DNA of 64,000 nucleotides from Lophium mytilinum (Eukaryota > Ascomycota > Dothideomycetes > Mytilinidiales > Mytilinidiaceae). The stretch spans positions 1,199,334-1,263,333 of the forward strand of contig MU004185.1 in the NCBI GenBank assembly GCA_010093605.1, written 5' to 3'. The notes under the pieces were generated by a model. It saw only the letters and a list, made by a program, of their open reading frames with translations. It had not been told where the DNA came from and made no database searches. The number at the start of each line of letters is the position of its first letter. Position 1 is the first letter of the stretch. Below, one piece after another: positions 45,403 to 56,790 of the stretch. The position numbers were made by a program, and so were the translations under genes.

Positions 45403-47003
45403 TTTCCAACGGCAGTGGAGGTTTGGAGCACAGAGGAGCACAAACTCAGACGCCTTCTAGCAATGGTATGCTCTGGTTTGCAAAACCGACTGCGCCCTGG
45501 TTCATGTTCGTGCAGAGTTCTGGGCCGTGGGCGGTGGATGAAAACAGACTGGCGACGAGTTGTTAAACGGAGAGTGGTCTGCTACGGGTTACCGGTGGTG
45601 ATGAACATCGCTTTTGACCCTGAATAACACGCGAAGTAATAGGAACAAGAAGCACATATTCAACATGACTTGTTGCTGTCGACTGATGGTTTAGTGTAGG
45701 GATAGCTGTCACCACCGGAATCCCCTATACCTCCAGCCCTCCCACTCCGATTTCAACCATGAGCATCATAGAGTGAGGATTTTGCTGACCCAGCACACCC
45801 ATCAATGCGATCTCCATGAACGATTGTTGAGAGCCACCGAACGAGACATGAGGCTTATGGACCACCAATGTTTTGATCCCCAGCTCCTCCCACTCCACTC
45901 CCATTAAATGCTTGGTAAGTTTATTCTTGATCCTCAAGCCACACTTCCTCCCTGCAGAGTCTAAGAACCAGCGGCGGGAACCTCTTAAGTACTCAAAAGA
46001 TGCTCGCCAAGTCGCTGAGTCAGGGGGATCATGTGACGTCTTCGCTTCGCCAGTCGAAGGTTGTAGGCGCGGCGTGATGGGGGATGGGGAGACCGAGCGC
46101 TTGAGACAAATCACCTGATTGCTGATTTAAGGGGTATAAGATCTTTCGCCGTCGTGGAGAAAGGATGTTTTCCAGCGGAGTAGACTTTGGGGTTGCAAAA
46201 ACGCCTTTCTAAGACCGCCCATGGGTGTGGAGAGGGGGCTTCAATATAAAAACGAATGGCACTTTATGGCTAGATTCAGGTGGGACCTTGCGGTCTGCAA
46301 CCCCATGATGCCGAAGTCATGGCAGGTGTGCAGTGCGTTGAAAGATTGATGAAGGGCAACGCTTTAGTGTCTTGATGGTTTGCGGAAAGATAGGGGAGTG
46401 CTAGTGAATTGATAAGAATCTTGGAGATGATACTCGTAATGTGGAAAAGCTGGTCACAGAAGCTTATGAAGCGACAATGATGAGACAGGGGCAAAGCCCT
46501 TTGTTTCATAGCCCGAGGTCGCCTAGTAGATAGAGTCTACCAACCCAAATGATAAAAGTAGAAGAAGATGCAGCTAATAGTGGCCGAGATAGGCTCAAAG
46601 ACCTCACACCGAGGCACCACACTCTTGGTGCTCTATATATCACCCATCATGTAACATCTATACCTCTAATTCGCGGAGTCTGGAACATGACATCGCGTTC
46701 GTGAGAACTCCGCGTCGCCCTGGTGTCCTCCAAACCGATAGCAAATCCCGCAAAATGAAAACACGAGAAGATACGACATAGAGTAGTTGAAAAAATGCTC
46801 AGAAGACCTCATAGCAAGCTACTACGTTCTCGGTCTAATATGGGCCATATGGCATGCGAAATATACACTCCTAATTCGGCGGGTGCAAAACATAACGTCG
46901 TGAAAGTCAAAACTCCCCAACGCCCCAAGATCCTTCCAACCGCAACAATGCCTCCAAAACGAATGTACAAGAATACAAGATCCCCAGTAGTCGTAAATCC
47001 AAT

Positions 47004-48947
47004 CTACAACTCCCCCAAAACCTGCAACATCTTCTCAAAATCCACCGTCCCCAGCCCCGTCACCGGATCCCACCCCTCCACCGCCTCAAAGCCCTCCGTA
47101 TCACACCCCGGGTTCGCACCCACCGTAACATCCTTCCCAAACCTGTCAAAATTCTTATAAATCGCCGGATTCAAGAACCCCAAGCTCTTCTTCCCCTTAC
47201 TCAACCTCGCCTCATTGACCAGCGTAATCATAGCCGCCAGCACCGGCGTCGCAGCGCTCGTGCCATCAGAAGTAGTCAACTCGCCGCCGATAACGGTGAG
47301 ATACTTCGCGCCGTTGAGGCTGAGATCCGGGATCGCGCGCGCGTGGCCGGAGTTGTTGTACTGCGCCGCAGAGTACGTTGGCTTGTGGTTCTTGAAGTAC
47401 TTGGCCACGACGTCCTTCTGGTAGTCTGGGATGGCGAAGACGTCGCTGAAGCCGCCGCCGCTCTTGACGTTGCTGACGATCTCGCCGTCTGGGGTGCTGA
47501 GGGTGTGGTTGATGGCGATTTCGGGCTGGCCGCCGTTCTTGAGCACGCTGGCAAGGTCTTTGATGGAGGGGTCGACCATCGTGGCGCCGACGGCGGTCAC
47601 GTAGGGGCAGGTGGCGGGGAAGTCCGGTTGGAATCTGTCGGTGCCGTTGCTACAGGAGTCGCCGGAGATGGCGCTGCCTGCGACGCCGTAGTCGCCGGTG
47701 GAGAAGAGGATGGAGACGCCGGCGAGGCCGAGCTTCATGTATTCGTGGCATAGAGAGCGCTCGTAGGCGGGCGTGAGCTCCCACTCGTTCTGGCCCCAGG
47801 ATGTGCTGACGACTTTGGTCTTGATGAAGGATGCGTTGGATGGATCGAACCCTCCATCACCGACTTGATATAATGTTACCTTTTGTGGGTAGACGAGGGG
47901 GATGGCGTATTCAAAGTCGAGGTTGGACTCGCCGTGCAGCTCGAAGTCGGTAACGTTGGAATCGTCGATGACGCCGCCGTCGATGGAGACAAGTTCGGGA
48001 TAAGAGCCGACGGCGGGCTTGGAGTAGTTGGTGAAGAAGGCGTCGAGATCGGACGGAATGTAGGAGTTATCAGAGTATTCAACCACGCCAAAGCTGTTTT
48101 CGCCGCATGGCTTTGTCGACGAGACGTCTGGAATGTTGTAGAGGGCGCGTAGGCAGTCGGGGCTTATGGTATCGACGCAAGATTGGACATCGGTATCTTT
48201 GTAGGTCTTTGAAACGCCGTAGCGCTTCTTGGCCGCGGATTTTGGCTTGGAGTCGAAGTGGAGCGTGGGCGTGATGATATCAATGTGTTCTCGAAGGTGG
48301 GCCGGCACGCTGTATTCCTCGCACGCAACGTGGGGCTTGCCGGTCTCAGTGTGTTCGTACACGAAGAACTCTGTTTTGAGCAGTCTCTCGATGTCGGCAA
48401 CGCTCATATCAAACTCGAGGGTGTGTAGGGCTGGTGCCTTGCCAACGGAGACGACGCCATGCGCAGAAAGCCATTCAAGCACTTTGTCCGTAGATTCTTG
48501 ACTTGGGGCGAAAGCGTCGTTGATCTCCTCGATTGACCAATGCTGACCGTACTTCTTGGAACTCGGATTTGACACCTCGTTAAGCCACTCATCGCCTCGA
48601 TGAAGATTACGTTGTTTGAGGCCGACTCGAACCTAGGAAGAACACAGTCAGCAATGTTCCAGTCTGTCCACACCTATTGACCACTATCTAGGGTGGCCTC
48701 GCGAGTTTTCGGGGGTCCAAAACGCCGAGCCTCCTTCTAATTCAGGACCGCGGAGCACCACAGGCAGTGGTGGAAAGGCGTACGGACGGCATATACTTAC
48801 AGGCAAATGAACATCTCCATCCATTTTGGATCGTTTGACCCATTTCGCCGGAGCAGCATCGCGCTTCTCATGCACAACATGGTTATAAGCCGGTAGAGCC
48901 GATGCAACCGCAATAAATGCGGCGATAGTAGCAATAGAGAAATGCAT
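47004..48947 (-). CDS. Secreted sedolisin (S53) serine-carboxyl protease, tripeptidyl-peptidase-like, 591 aa
   Basis: Exons (minus) 48801-48947 and 47004-48632; intron of 168 bases (donor GTAAGT); 592 codons with stop. Acid protease exported through the secretory route. Signal peptide MHFSIATIAAFIAVASALPA. Prodomain follows (VRVGLKQRNL, NPSSKKYGQHWS), a pro-kumamolisin activation fold. Catalytic residues by family pattern: Glu284 and Asp288 in GESNLDFEY, Asp363 in STGDYG (oxyanion), Ser508 in SDGTSAATP. A C-terminal calcium site fits GKDVTVGANPGCD and GWDPVTGLGTVDF. Many N-x-S/T sites fit secretion. Homologues digest protein at low pH outside the cell or in the vacuole. The usual GTSASTP reads GTSAATP here, a mild change. 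Confidence 0.94.
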
Positions 48948-50626
48948 ATTGCAAACGCTTCAGAAATGGATAGACAAAAGAAACGAGACGGGAGGTAATG
49001 GAGGCAAGTACTTGGCGAGGCAATGCTTTAACAACACAACTGATAGGAAAGCGGACACTGGGGGTGTTGTGATGCCCTTCATCTGAAGGATTCCGATCAT
49101 GTTATATACCACCTTGAATACGTCCATGACGCGGAACCGTGAGGCTATACCACGAGTCCATAGTAAGACGGTAACCAAGGGCTGTGTAGTAAAGATCACC
49201 AACCCTATTTTCATAATCCTTTAAGCCAGCCTATCATATCGTCGCGCTAGTGAAACCCGCTATGCATGTCTCATCAGCCTCCACCACATGCACGCACATG
49301 GCCCCGGAGTCTGACACCAGAAACCCTAGAAGGCTGTGCTAGTAGCCATGGCGAAGCTTGACCGTGCTTGATGGTGCCTTTTAGGTGCTGACTGCCAAGT
49401 GGACCTCTCGTCGGTGATTTGGCCATGGAGAAGGTTGTTCAGCAATGTCGGAAAAAGATCGCTGAGCGAGCAGTGCAAGGCTGAAGAGCTTAGGCTTTTT
49501 GTGCAGATCTTAGGTAAACCTGAAGATCTGGTTGCCTGCCTGGGTATTCCGTAGTCGCGAACGAAGACAAGACCATCGAAAGAAGCGTGGAGTATGAAGC
49601 GGAATATGATGGCTAGTAAAAGAATGGCAGGTCGAAGAGTGTTCTATACTAACTCGGGTTCTAGCTTCTAGGTCGAGTGATCAACTACATGTCGGATGGG
49701 TGATCTGAGCGAGACTTCTCGTTCCAGCATGTTGAAATCTAGGTCGTAGGGGTGGGACCAGTGAGCCGGCAACCCCAGGCAGCAATCATGCATATTTCCC
49801 CAGGCATCTCAAGCCGATGGCCGTGTCGCGACAGCCACCTCTGTGGCGTTGCTAAGCCCTCATGTCGAAGCTTGACCGGTATGCAGCCTGGCAGATGGGA
49901 GACGTTGTCGTGGCTGTGATTGTCTAGGTGCTAGCACCAAACCGGTTAGTACGCAGATCTTAAGATCTTAGCCTTCCAAACGGACCGAAACGATCTTCTA
50001 TTCTTAACCACCAATCACCATTTAAAGACCTCAAGTATTTCTCTATGATGTCACGGGATAGGCAACAATTCGAGTCAGGTGCCCCGAAAGCGGTATTAAC
50101 TAATTGACGTCACGAGGAGATGAAGATCGATCGAAGGGGAGCAAGGAAGTCTAATGTTGAAGCCGTGGCGGCGATCGTGAATTGCACAAAAGAGTCCAGA
50201 TGAAAGATCCTGGCAGCTGTTCTAAGCACCTTGTGTCGCCGCGTAATTTGACCCGAAGTTGTCAGCGCTAGGATGTACAGCTCTCTACCACCGCCTGAGG
50301 TCTCAGATCGGCCTGGCGAGTTTGCCTGTTGATGAACATGATAAGACTTGGATCTCCTCCAGCTTGTTGAAAAGCTTAAAGACACCTTCGACAGCGGTTC
50401 AAGGGTGCGCGCAGCTATCCATTTCGGAATATGGTGCCGTGTTTGTCAGCCACGAAGACCATCTCTTTTCATTTTAGAGTTGATCGTTGCGTACGCTCAT
50501 CTACCGCTGTCTGAGTTGCTTCGACGGAGTTCAGAAACTTAACCAGACAAAAGGTCTAGCATCTTACCCGACCTGCTCAGCTTGCTAGACCACCTCAGAC
50601 GGCCGCCCCGGTATCCTACAGCTCGC
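48948..50626. other. Gene-poor interval of 1.7 kb
   Basis: Promoter of the sedolisin gene at the left and 3' side of the MaoC-like gene at the right. A phrase like GCGAAGCTTGACCG (near 49350) recurs as TCGAAGCTTGACCG (near 49866), without further repeat structure that I could follow. No supported gene. Confidence 0.4.
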
Positions 50627-51754
50627 TCATAGCATCCCATACCTCCCCACCAGACTGACCTTCTCTCCTCTCTCCACCTCAAATCCTCCCTGGCCAAAGC
50701 TCACCCCTAAAACCACCGGTAGCACCACCGGCCGCCGAAACCCGACTTCCATCCACCATGGCTTCTCCTTTTGCCAAACCACACTTCCCATCGCTTCATC
50801 AACCCCATCATCCCGCATCATCTGAATCACACACGCAACAATATGATTCCCATGCGCAATCCTCCCCGGGAATCCAAACAGCCGCGCTGCGACCGAAGAA
50901 ACATGGATCGGATTCACATCCTTACACACCGCTGCCCAAGCAGTAGGAGCGTTGTACGCAAGTTTGAGTTCCCTCGAACTTGATCTCGCAAGCCCAGATT
51001 CAGGACCCGAGAAAGGAATCGTTGATGACCCTTGTTTCAAAGATGCTTGAGGCGATTGCTGAAAGGGGAGAGTAGTTCTCGGAAGCAGCGCTAGGATACT
51101 AATCACCTGCCTAAACACAACCGTGCTCTCTGAAACAACTTCGACGATGATGGAGAACTCGATTCCCCGCTTGACACGCCGGCCGGGGAAGTCGGGCCCA
51201 CCCAATCGGGCCGTGACACGAGAGTTTGGGAGAGAGAGCACGGCGCGGCAGGCGGCGGGGTCGAGGAACTCGAATCTGTTTCCTGTGTTGACGGCGCCGA
51301 AGGGCAGGACGGGGTTGGCGCGGTGCGCGAGGAGAATGAGGAGGAGGGGGGTTGTGGCGGCTGCTAGCAGGAGCGGAGAGTTTATCTTAGCTTCATGGGT
51401 GTTGGGTGAGAGGTTGGTGGTGCGTTGCACCGCTGCGTCGAACTTTTGCAGGTCGGAGGTGGAGAGGTTGAGGGGTGCTGAGACGGTGAGGGGTGGGAGT
51501 GCGATGTCCCCGTTTTCAGTTGTGGACGGGTGGAAGGGTGGGTGGAGGCCTATAAGCTTGTTGAGGTATTTGAGAAGGACAAGGAGGATGAGGATAGTGG
51601 TATCGAGGGGGGTGAGGCGAGTGGGGGTGAAGGAGAGTTTGGCGGTTGGAGAAGTGGTCGCGTGGAGGAGGTTAGAGGTGTGGGAAGGTAAGATGAATAG
51701 TGCTAGAGCTAGAAGGGCTACGGAAGCTGTTGATACCAGGATTAGGGAAAACAT
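50627..51754 (-). CDS. MaoC-like hot-dog domain protein with hydrophobic N-terminal segments, 375 aa
   Basis: Single exon from ATG 51754. The C-terminal part has the (R)-specific hydratase signature DVNPIHVSSVAARLFG followed by FPGRIAHGNHIVACVIQMM (about 287-325), with the Asp/His pair that in MaoC enzymes adds water to a trans-2-enoyl thioester. The usual Ser-Gly before the Asp is replaced by Cys-Lys. Residues 130-260 fit a first, degenerate hot-dog. The N-terminus is unusual: MFSLILVSTASVALLALALFIL (helix 1), LDTTILILLVLLKYLNKL (helix 2) and LLLAAATTPLLLILLAH (helix 3), suggesting membrane anchoring. No peroxisomal SKL end (ends GML). Inferred role in acyl-thioester or polyketide-like chemistry is uncertain; no partner genes lie next to it. 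Confidence 0.82.
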   Translation of the reverse strand: MFSLILVSTASVALLALALFILPSHTSNLLHATTSPTAKLSFTPTRLTPLDTTILILLVLLKYLNKLIGLHPPFHPSTTENGDIALPPLTVSAPLNLSTSDLQKFDAAVQRTTNLSPNTHEAKINSPLLLAAATTPLLLILLAHRANPVLPFGAVNTGNRFEFLDPAACRAVLSLPNSRVTARLGGPDFPGRRVKRGIEFSIIVEVVSESTVVFRQVISILALLPRTTLPFQQSPQASLKQGSSTIPFSGPESGLARSSSRELKLAYNAPTAWAAVCKDVNPIHVSSVAARLFGFPGRIAHGNHIVACVIQMMRDDGVDEAMGSVVWQKEKPWWMEVGFRRPVVLPVVLGVSFGQGGFEVERGEKVSLVGRYGML

Positions 51755-53363
51755 AATAGAATCTGCCGCCCTGAGAATTCTTTGCGCAGTTTCTGAAGTT
51801 CTGATGATATTGACTCTGGTGCCGAGGTCTATGGTAGAAATTGGTTTATGGTAGAATATGACGTAGTAAGCATTGAAACACGGCTTACTAATTCAAGCTA
51901 GAAGCTTTCTAGATCATAGTGTCTAGCATACCTGGGTCTTTGCCTTTTGAAATGAGAAGCGATACAGTGCTACACTACTACCTTCTAAAGAATGAACTTG
52001 ACCAATAGAACATACCCAATACCCAAGAGTATTACACTGAAAGGCATCTAGTAGGTGAGTGGCGAAGCTTGAAAGGAAACTTTAGAACATGAAAAGCGAG
52101 TCGCGGAACTTTGCTTGAGATAAATGCTATCGCACGGTCTATCATGAAGAGAATGTTGAGTGGTTCCGGGGTAGGAATAAGACATAACTTGATATGGTAT
52201 TCTAGGACCTAAAAGTCCCCATTGGCGGGCTCCAAGAGGCAGATTTCCGAGACTCTAAACAAGTCTCGTCTCAGGCTTACAGGCTCTACGACTGTGCGAC
52301 TGGAAGCCAAATCATGAGAAAGGTAATAAGAATGCAACCAGCTCCACTTTGGTATGAGCGTGATCATAGGTAGCTGACCGCATCTGCAGTACTGCTCGAG
52401 ACCCTTGATCCCCGAGAGGCGCAATATATGTACAGACGTCGTCCGACTATAAGACGACTATGTTTTAGTTTCGTTAGTGTAGGATGGCCTTCCGGTCAGA
52501 AAACCAATATAACCCTGCCGCCCAACTCCACACTCGAGCGACATTTGATCCTCGGCGTCGCGCTTGTCATACCAATCCTCTTCCCTCGATCGCGGTAATT
52601 CCCGCGCCAAGAGATCTCATGCTCAGACGCGCCATCCAATGGAGAACGCAGCTCATTCCAAATGTTCCTTCAATCCGCGGCCCAATCCGCATCGCGAAAA
52701 CCCTACGGACAGCGCAGTGGGGATACCCTCGGCACGGCTCGCGCGGGAACCGGGTCAGTCGGATGACAGGCATTGCCAAAGCCATATTGGCACAGTAGTC
52801 TGAAGTCTAGTGAAATCAGCATGCCGCTCCCTTGCAGTCTTCGGAAGGGGCGCCAGGGCGCTCGAGTGGAGGAACCCCAGACATGCGTCGATAGTCGCGG
52901 TTGCGCATTCAGGCCTAACCCTGCTGGGCCTTTTTCCTGAAAGTGGGAAGTGTGATTCGCGTTGGCGAAGTCAAAAGATGCGCTTTTGCTTTTTGCTGAG
53001 TAGACGTTGCGCTCGGCGGAAGGACGCGCGGGCATGATGCAGTACGCGCAGGGGATATTCCCGTATCAAGGAAGATGACAGTACCGGTAGGCCTCTTGAT
53101 TAGCATGCTCAAGTAATACTGGAACGCCACATAAAAGTAGCCGCTTAAGCGACCTAATAGAAGTAGGCCTAGTAGAAGCTTACGGCTCCTTCACCAAGAA
53201 CATGCTATTATTGTACTGCTAGAAATGCAAAGTATTTCCAGAGAAAGACCAATAGAGCCTCGATCATAGGCTCTTGGTTGTACCCTACCACACAAGCTAG
53301 CTTGTATGGATATTAAGGCTTCTTTCTCGATCCTACCTTATTTTCAGATTCACCTGAAGAGCA
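51755..53363. other. Gene-poor interval of 1.6 kb
   Basis: Promoter of the MaoC-like gene at the left; 3' side of HET gene 3 at the right. Short frames at 52484-53037 overlap on both strands with no family. TA-rich words with TAGTAG and CCTAGTAG at 53140-53230 resemble those at 17780-17990. Confidence 0.4.
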
Positions 53364-55404
53364 TTACGCTATTCGGATACTTTTAGTCTCGACATCAGCA
53401 AACCATGAGCTTGTAAAGATGCATCCTGCTCCAACTCTTTCGTAGCAGTCACCAATAGGATCACCTGCCTGCAAGATCAATACTTTATAAAAGAAGAACC
53501 TTCCTTCATCGTAATCACCGACGTAATCCTGAACAAGAGCAAAGCATAAGAGCGGTTTTGTAGGAACTTCCCTAGCGTCAAGAACGCACCAACCTATGCC
53601 TTCTTCGGCTTCAGATCTGATGTCATATAAGGGTCCCCTGTATATTCGCTCGGTGTACGTACTGAACGCATTTCGAGACCACTGGTCTGTAGTCTTTGCG
53701 AGAGCAGGGACAACTTTCAGAAGACCACTCAGACACAGGTACCGGTTGTCCTCCAAGGTAGATGTGCCACAAAGTTTCCGCGAAAGAGGCTTAGTACGCG
53801 GCCAACCTCCTCCCTCCATGTCGAAGGGCAGGAAACGGACGGCTCCCATTCTAGATGCCCAAGACCATGATGGTACGTCCGCAACGTGTATCTTCCCGAG
53901 TTTTGACCGTGCAAACCAGAAAAGCTGGTCCGGAATGTCCCCAGACCACAAGCCAAACCAATACTTGTCCGGTCGAGTTTTCGAAATCTCACTCGCCAAT
54001 CCTTCTAGCGCAATTAGTTTGTCCTGGACAAGTGTGAGTTCTCGATTTGAGTATTCTTCGACTATGGCTGCCCATGTATTGTTTCGCGCGCGGATCGGGA
54101 TGAAGCGACCAGTTTCCGTTTGCGTAAGTGTCTTGCACGACCAGATCATACTGTCCCGCATGTAGTGTATTATTCGTCGCGACAGTATCCATTCTTGAGT
54201 TGCCCAGGCCCTAGTGTTCAAAACGCTAGAATCAGGACCACCAGTCGTCTCCTTTGGCAATATGAAAAAGCTTCCTCCACGAGCATCTTCCTTTGTGGGA
54301 AAGGGCACTTCCATGGCTTGAGAAGTTTTATCCCGATTCAAGAAGCAGCCCTCTGTTGAGTCTCCGGCGCCTGAAGCAGCGATGGTGAGGATAGCATTTT
54401 CATAAATGTATCCCATCGAGGAAGATTCGGTTTTCCAATCTTCAAGGTCATCCTGGACGATGCATAAAGAATCGATCCATATAAACTCAACACCGAGCAT
54501 ATAGGCGATCTTTATAGCGTCTCGAAATGTTTGCGGCAAAGAAGGCCAAGGAATACAATCACGATGCGCATGGAGATTTCCCTTCGTCGTTTTCAAAGGA
54601 TGTCGCCTCGAAGGACCCCAGCAGTGGCTAAGGGCAACCCATCGTCCTCGCATCCCCTCAGACTCAACGAGGCTTGTATTGAAAATCATCCGACGGTGTG
54701 ATTCGCCCTGTTGCACGCTACAGATTTGAATGATGCGTGACGGCAAGTGGGGCATTTCTGACTGCTCAGTTTCTGAAAGATTCGTTCCGCACAGTGTCTG
54801 TCGGCATCTCTTATGCTCCAATAGGCAGGTCTTTAGCCATCCTTTAGAAAGCTGAAATGCGTCCTTGCAGTCGCTGCTATTCAAAGCCAAACCTTCAGGT
54901 ACTGAAGCGGATAGCGATGCTGCACTACCTTAAAAGCTTAATTAGATTATGACAATGATGAAGTGGGCTTAGAAGGCAAGACTATACAGTATGTGCATCT
55001 TAGATGTACTCACCAGGAAGACCGAATGCCTGCAAAGATATTGCCACAGGCGGAGTCAAATTTGAGTGGGTCCAAGTCACAAATCCGGTCATCTTGGGGC
55101 TTCTCACATCTTTAGGAATATTCTGGTTTTGCTCGACATGAAAGGTCTGCCACCACTCTACGGTTTGAAGAAGATCGTGTACCTCCTGAGAGCTCTTGGG
55201 ACCGGCATTTTGCGCTTGCAGTCTTGCGCTTACAGCATTCAAAACTAGCGAGCAGAATGAACACGTTGGAGCGGACATCAACAAATCTGGAGCCCGAAAT
55301 TCAAGGAGCTTTCTTCTATCATCATATAAAGCGGCATGACTCTGAAAAACGCGAGTTGGTATTCTGCAACACGTCTCGCAGAGTGATGTTCTATTGGCAG
55401 TCAT
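53364..55404 (-). CDS. HET-domain protein 3, 651 aa, two exons
   Basis: Exons (minus) 55014-55404 and 53364-54928; intron of 85 bases (donor GTGAGT, branch TCTAAT); 652 codons with stop. The frame continues above 55404 without an ATG, so MTANRTSLCE is the start. N-terminal segment with CETCCRIP and CSFCSLVLNAV, like HET gene 2. HET blocks: WVALSHCWG (about 227-235), FIWIDSLCIVQDDLEDW (near 278), MGYIYENAILTIAA, RAWATQEWILSRRII and VPSWSWASRMGA. Same architecture as HET gene 2 with clear block similarity, but far from identical. No ankyrin or WD module. Candidate cell-death effector; partner unknown. Confidence 0.93.
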
Positions 55405-56565
55405 AATCGTTTGATCTCGCAATACAGTGGAATTGAAATTTCGATCGCGAATTTCGAACAGTAGAGCGGTAGGAGCTGGAAGGCGGGTTTGGGCTTGGTG
55501 GGGCCGTCACTTGTGAAACTGATCTCTTTCCTTGGCACAATAAGGTAAAAATACCGTACCTTAACTTTCTAAGGCTGTCCTATCACGGTGTTTGGCGTGG
55601 AAAAGAACTCCGGTCCTTGGGAGACGCGCAGGACAGGGTATGGCGAAGGAGCACGATCAGGTGACGGCGTTGGGCTCGAATGAGGCGCTGAGCTGCAGAA
55701 CATCCCTGGGTTATTTGCTGGGGTGGAAGGGATCTGGGGAGGCCTGCCTTGCGTCGGCGAGTCCGGTGGCTGACGAGGCTGCAGAAAAGGTGAGGAGTTC
55801 CAAGGTCGTGCAACGGTTTCCGCGTCGACAGGGAGGGCTGTCGGTAGTCTGGTGGTTGGAAGCTGTCAGTGGCGGGTAATTGCAGAGTTAGATGAAGAGC
55901 CGGATAGGGAAGTCGGCGTTGCGGGGGATTATTTGAGTCTGATCACGGAGAGTCTGACTGGAGAGATGATGTCCGTGTTGAGCGCGTCTGTGGGACTACG
56001 GACGGGAGGACGAGAGAAATGAGGAGGGAGTCGATAAACCGGCCGTGCTGGGTATCCACAAGTCCATTCACAGTTGGTGAGTGAGATCACGTGATGGATA
56101 TCCTTCCGGATGAGAGCCTTTCAGATACCGCTGAATAGGTGTAAATGGCGCACCTACTCCGAAGTGATTGCTTGAACTATGCGTCTAGTTTTCCTTGGGG
56201 CATTAGGGATATCCTCTCATCTCGTTCAATTGAGAATCAAAACACTTCTGAGTCTGCGGACTCCCTACAAAGGTATAGCAGACGACGAAAAATGAACGGG
56301 AGAGTCGGCTCTTGTGCTCCGCGGGCGCCCAAATGCCCGGCTTTGCTTTCGTCTTTGCTTTTCAGGCCGCCGGAGGGTGACGGTCTGGGGACAGAGCCCG
56401 AGGCACACATGGATGTGCTGCCAGCCGTGCAACGAGCACGGGGCGGGCGAACCAGCATGCTGGGAATCGTGTTTGCAGCGGGGCTGGCGGCATAGATTTT
56501 GTCATCATTTTAAGCTGGGCGAAACTCGCGATAGCCTCCATGGTGTCGCAGAACGCTTCGACCGT
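55405..56565. other. Gene-poor interval between HET gene 3 and the transposon
   Basis: Promoter side of HET gene 3. Frames at 55592-55879 and 56145-56495 (plus) have no recognisable features. Normal base composition up to the target duplication at 56566, where it changes abruptly. Confidence 0.4.
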
Positions 56566-56575
56566 CCCTCTGGGG
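56566..56575. repeat. Target-site duplication, left copy (10 bases)
   Basis: CCCTCTGGGG directly abuts the left inverted repeat and recurs in the same orientation right after the right one. Confidence 0.85.
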
Positions 56576-56790
56576 CGATAATAGTCTACAATGAGTGCAT
56601 ATCACCCCTATATAGTCTTTAATGTGTATAAAACACTATAGAGACGCCCAATTGCTTAGCCTATACTAATTAAGGCCTAAAAGCTAGTAAATAGGCCCCT
56701 TTAAGTATTAGCTCTGCGTCTATATATCTCTAGGGCGTTTTTACGCATTATATAACTATATATAGGCCGCTAATATAGTATTAAGGCCTA
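56576..56790 (+). repeat. Terminal inverted repeat, left (215 bases)
   Basis: Begins CGATAATAGTCTACAATGAG and ends ATTAAGGCCTA. Matches the reverse complement of 59823-60037 along its whole length without gaps; only C/T and G/A differences were seen. Confidence 0.9.

Larger units (their letters stand above)
43732..47003. other. Gene-poor interval of 3.3 kb with several TATA boxes
   Basis: No gene with family features. Plus-strand TATA boxes sit at 44629, 45379, 46135 (weaker, TATAAG) and 46245. Short frames follow the first two: one starting at ATG 44680 (90 codons) and one at 45463 (about 54 codons). Neither has a recognisable product. The left end is the 3' side of the hexose transporter, the right end the 3' side of the sedolisin gene. 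Confidence 0.45.

Noticed and set aside
47343-47753. 136-codon frame antisense to the sedolisin gene
   Set aside because: Mirror of GC-rich third positions of the protease; Gly/Val/Asp-rich nonsense composition.
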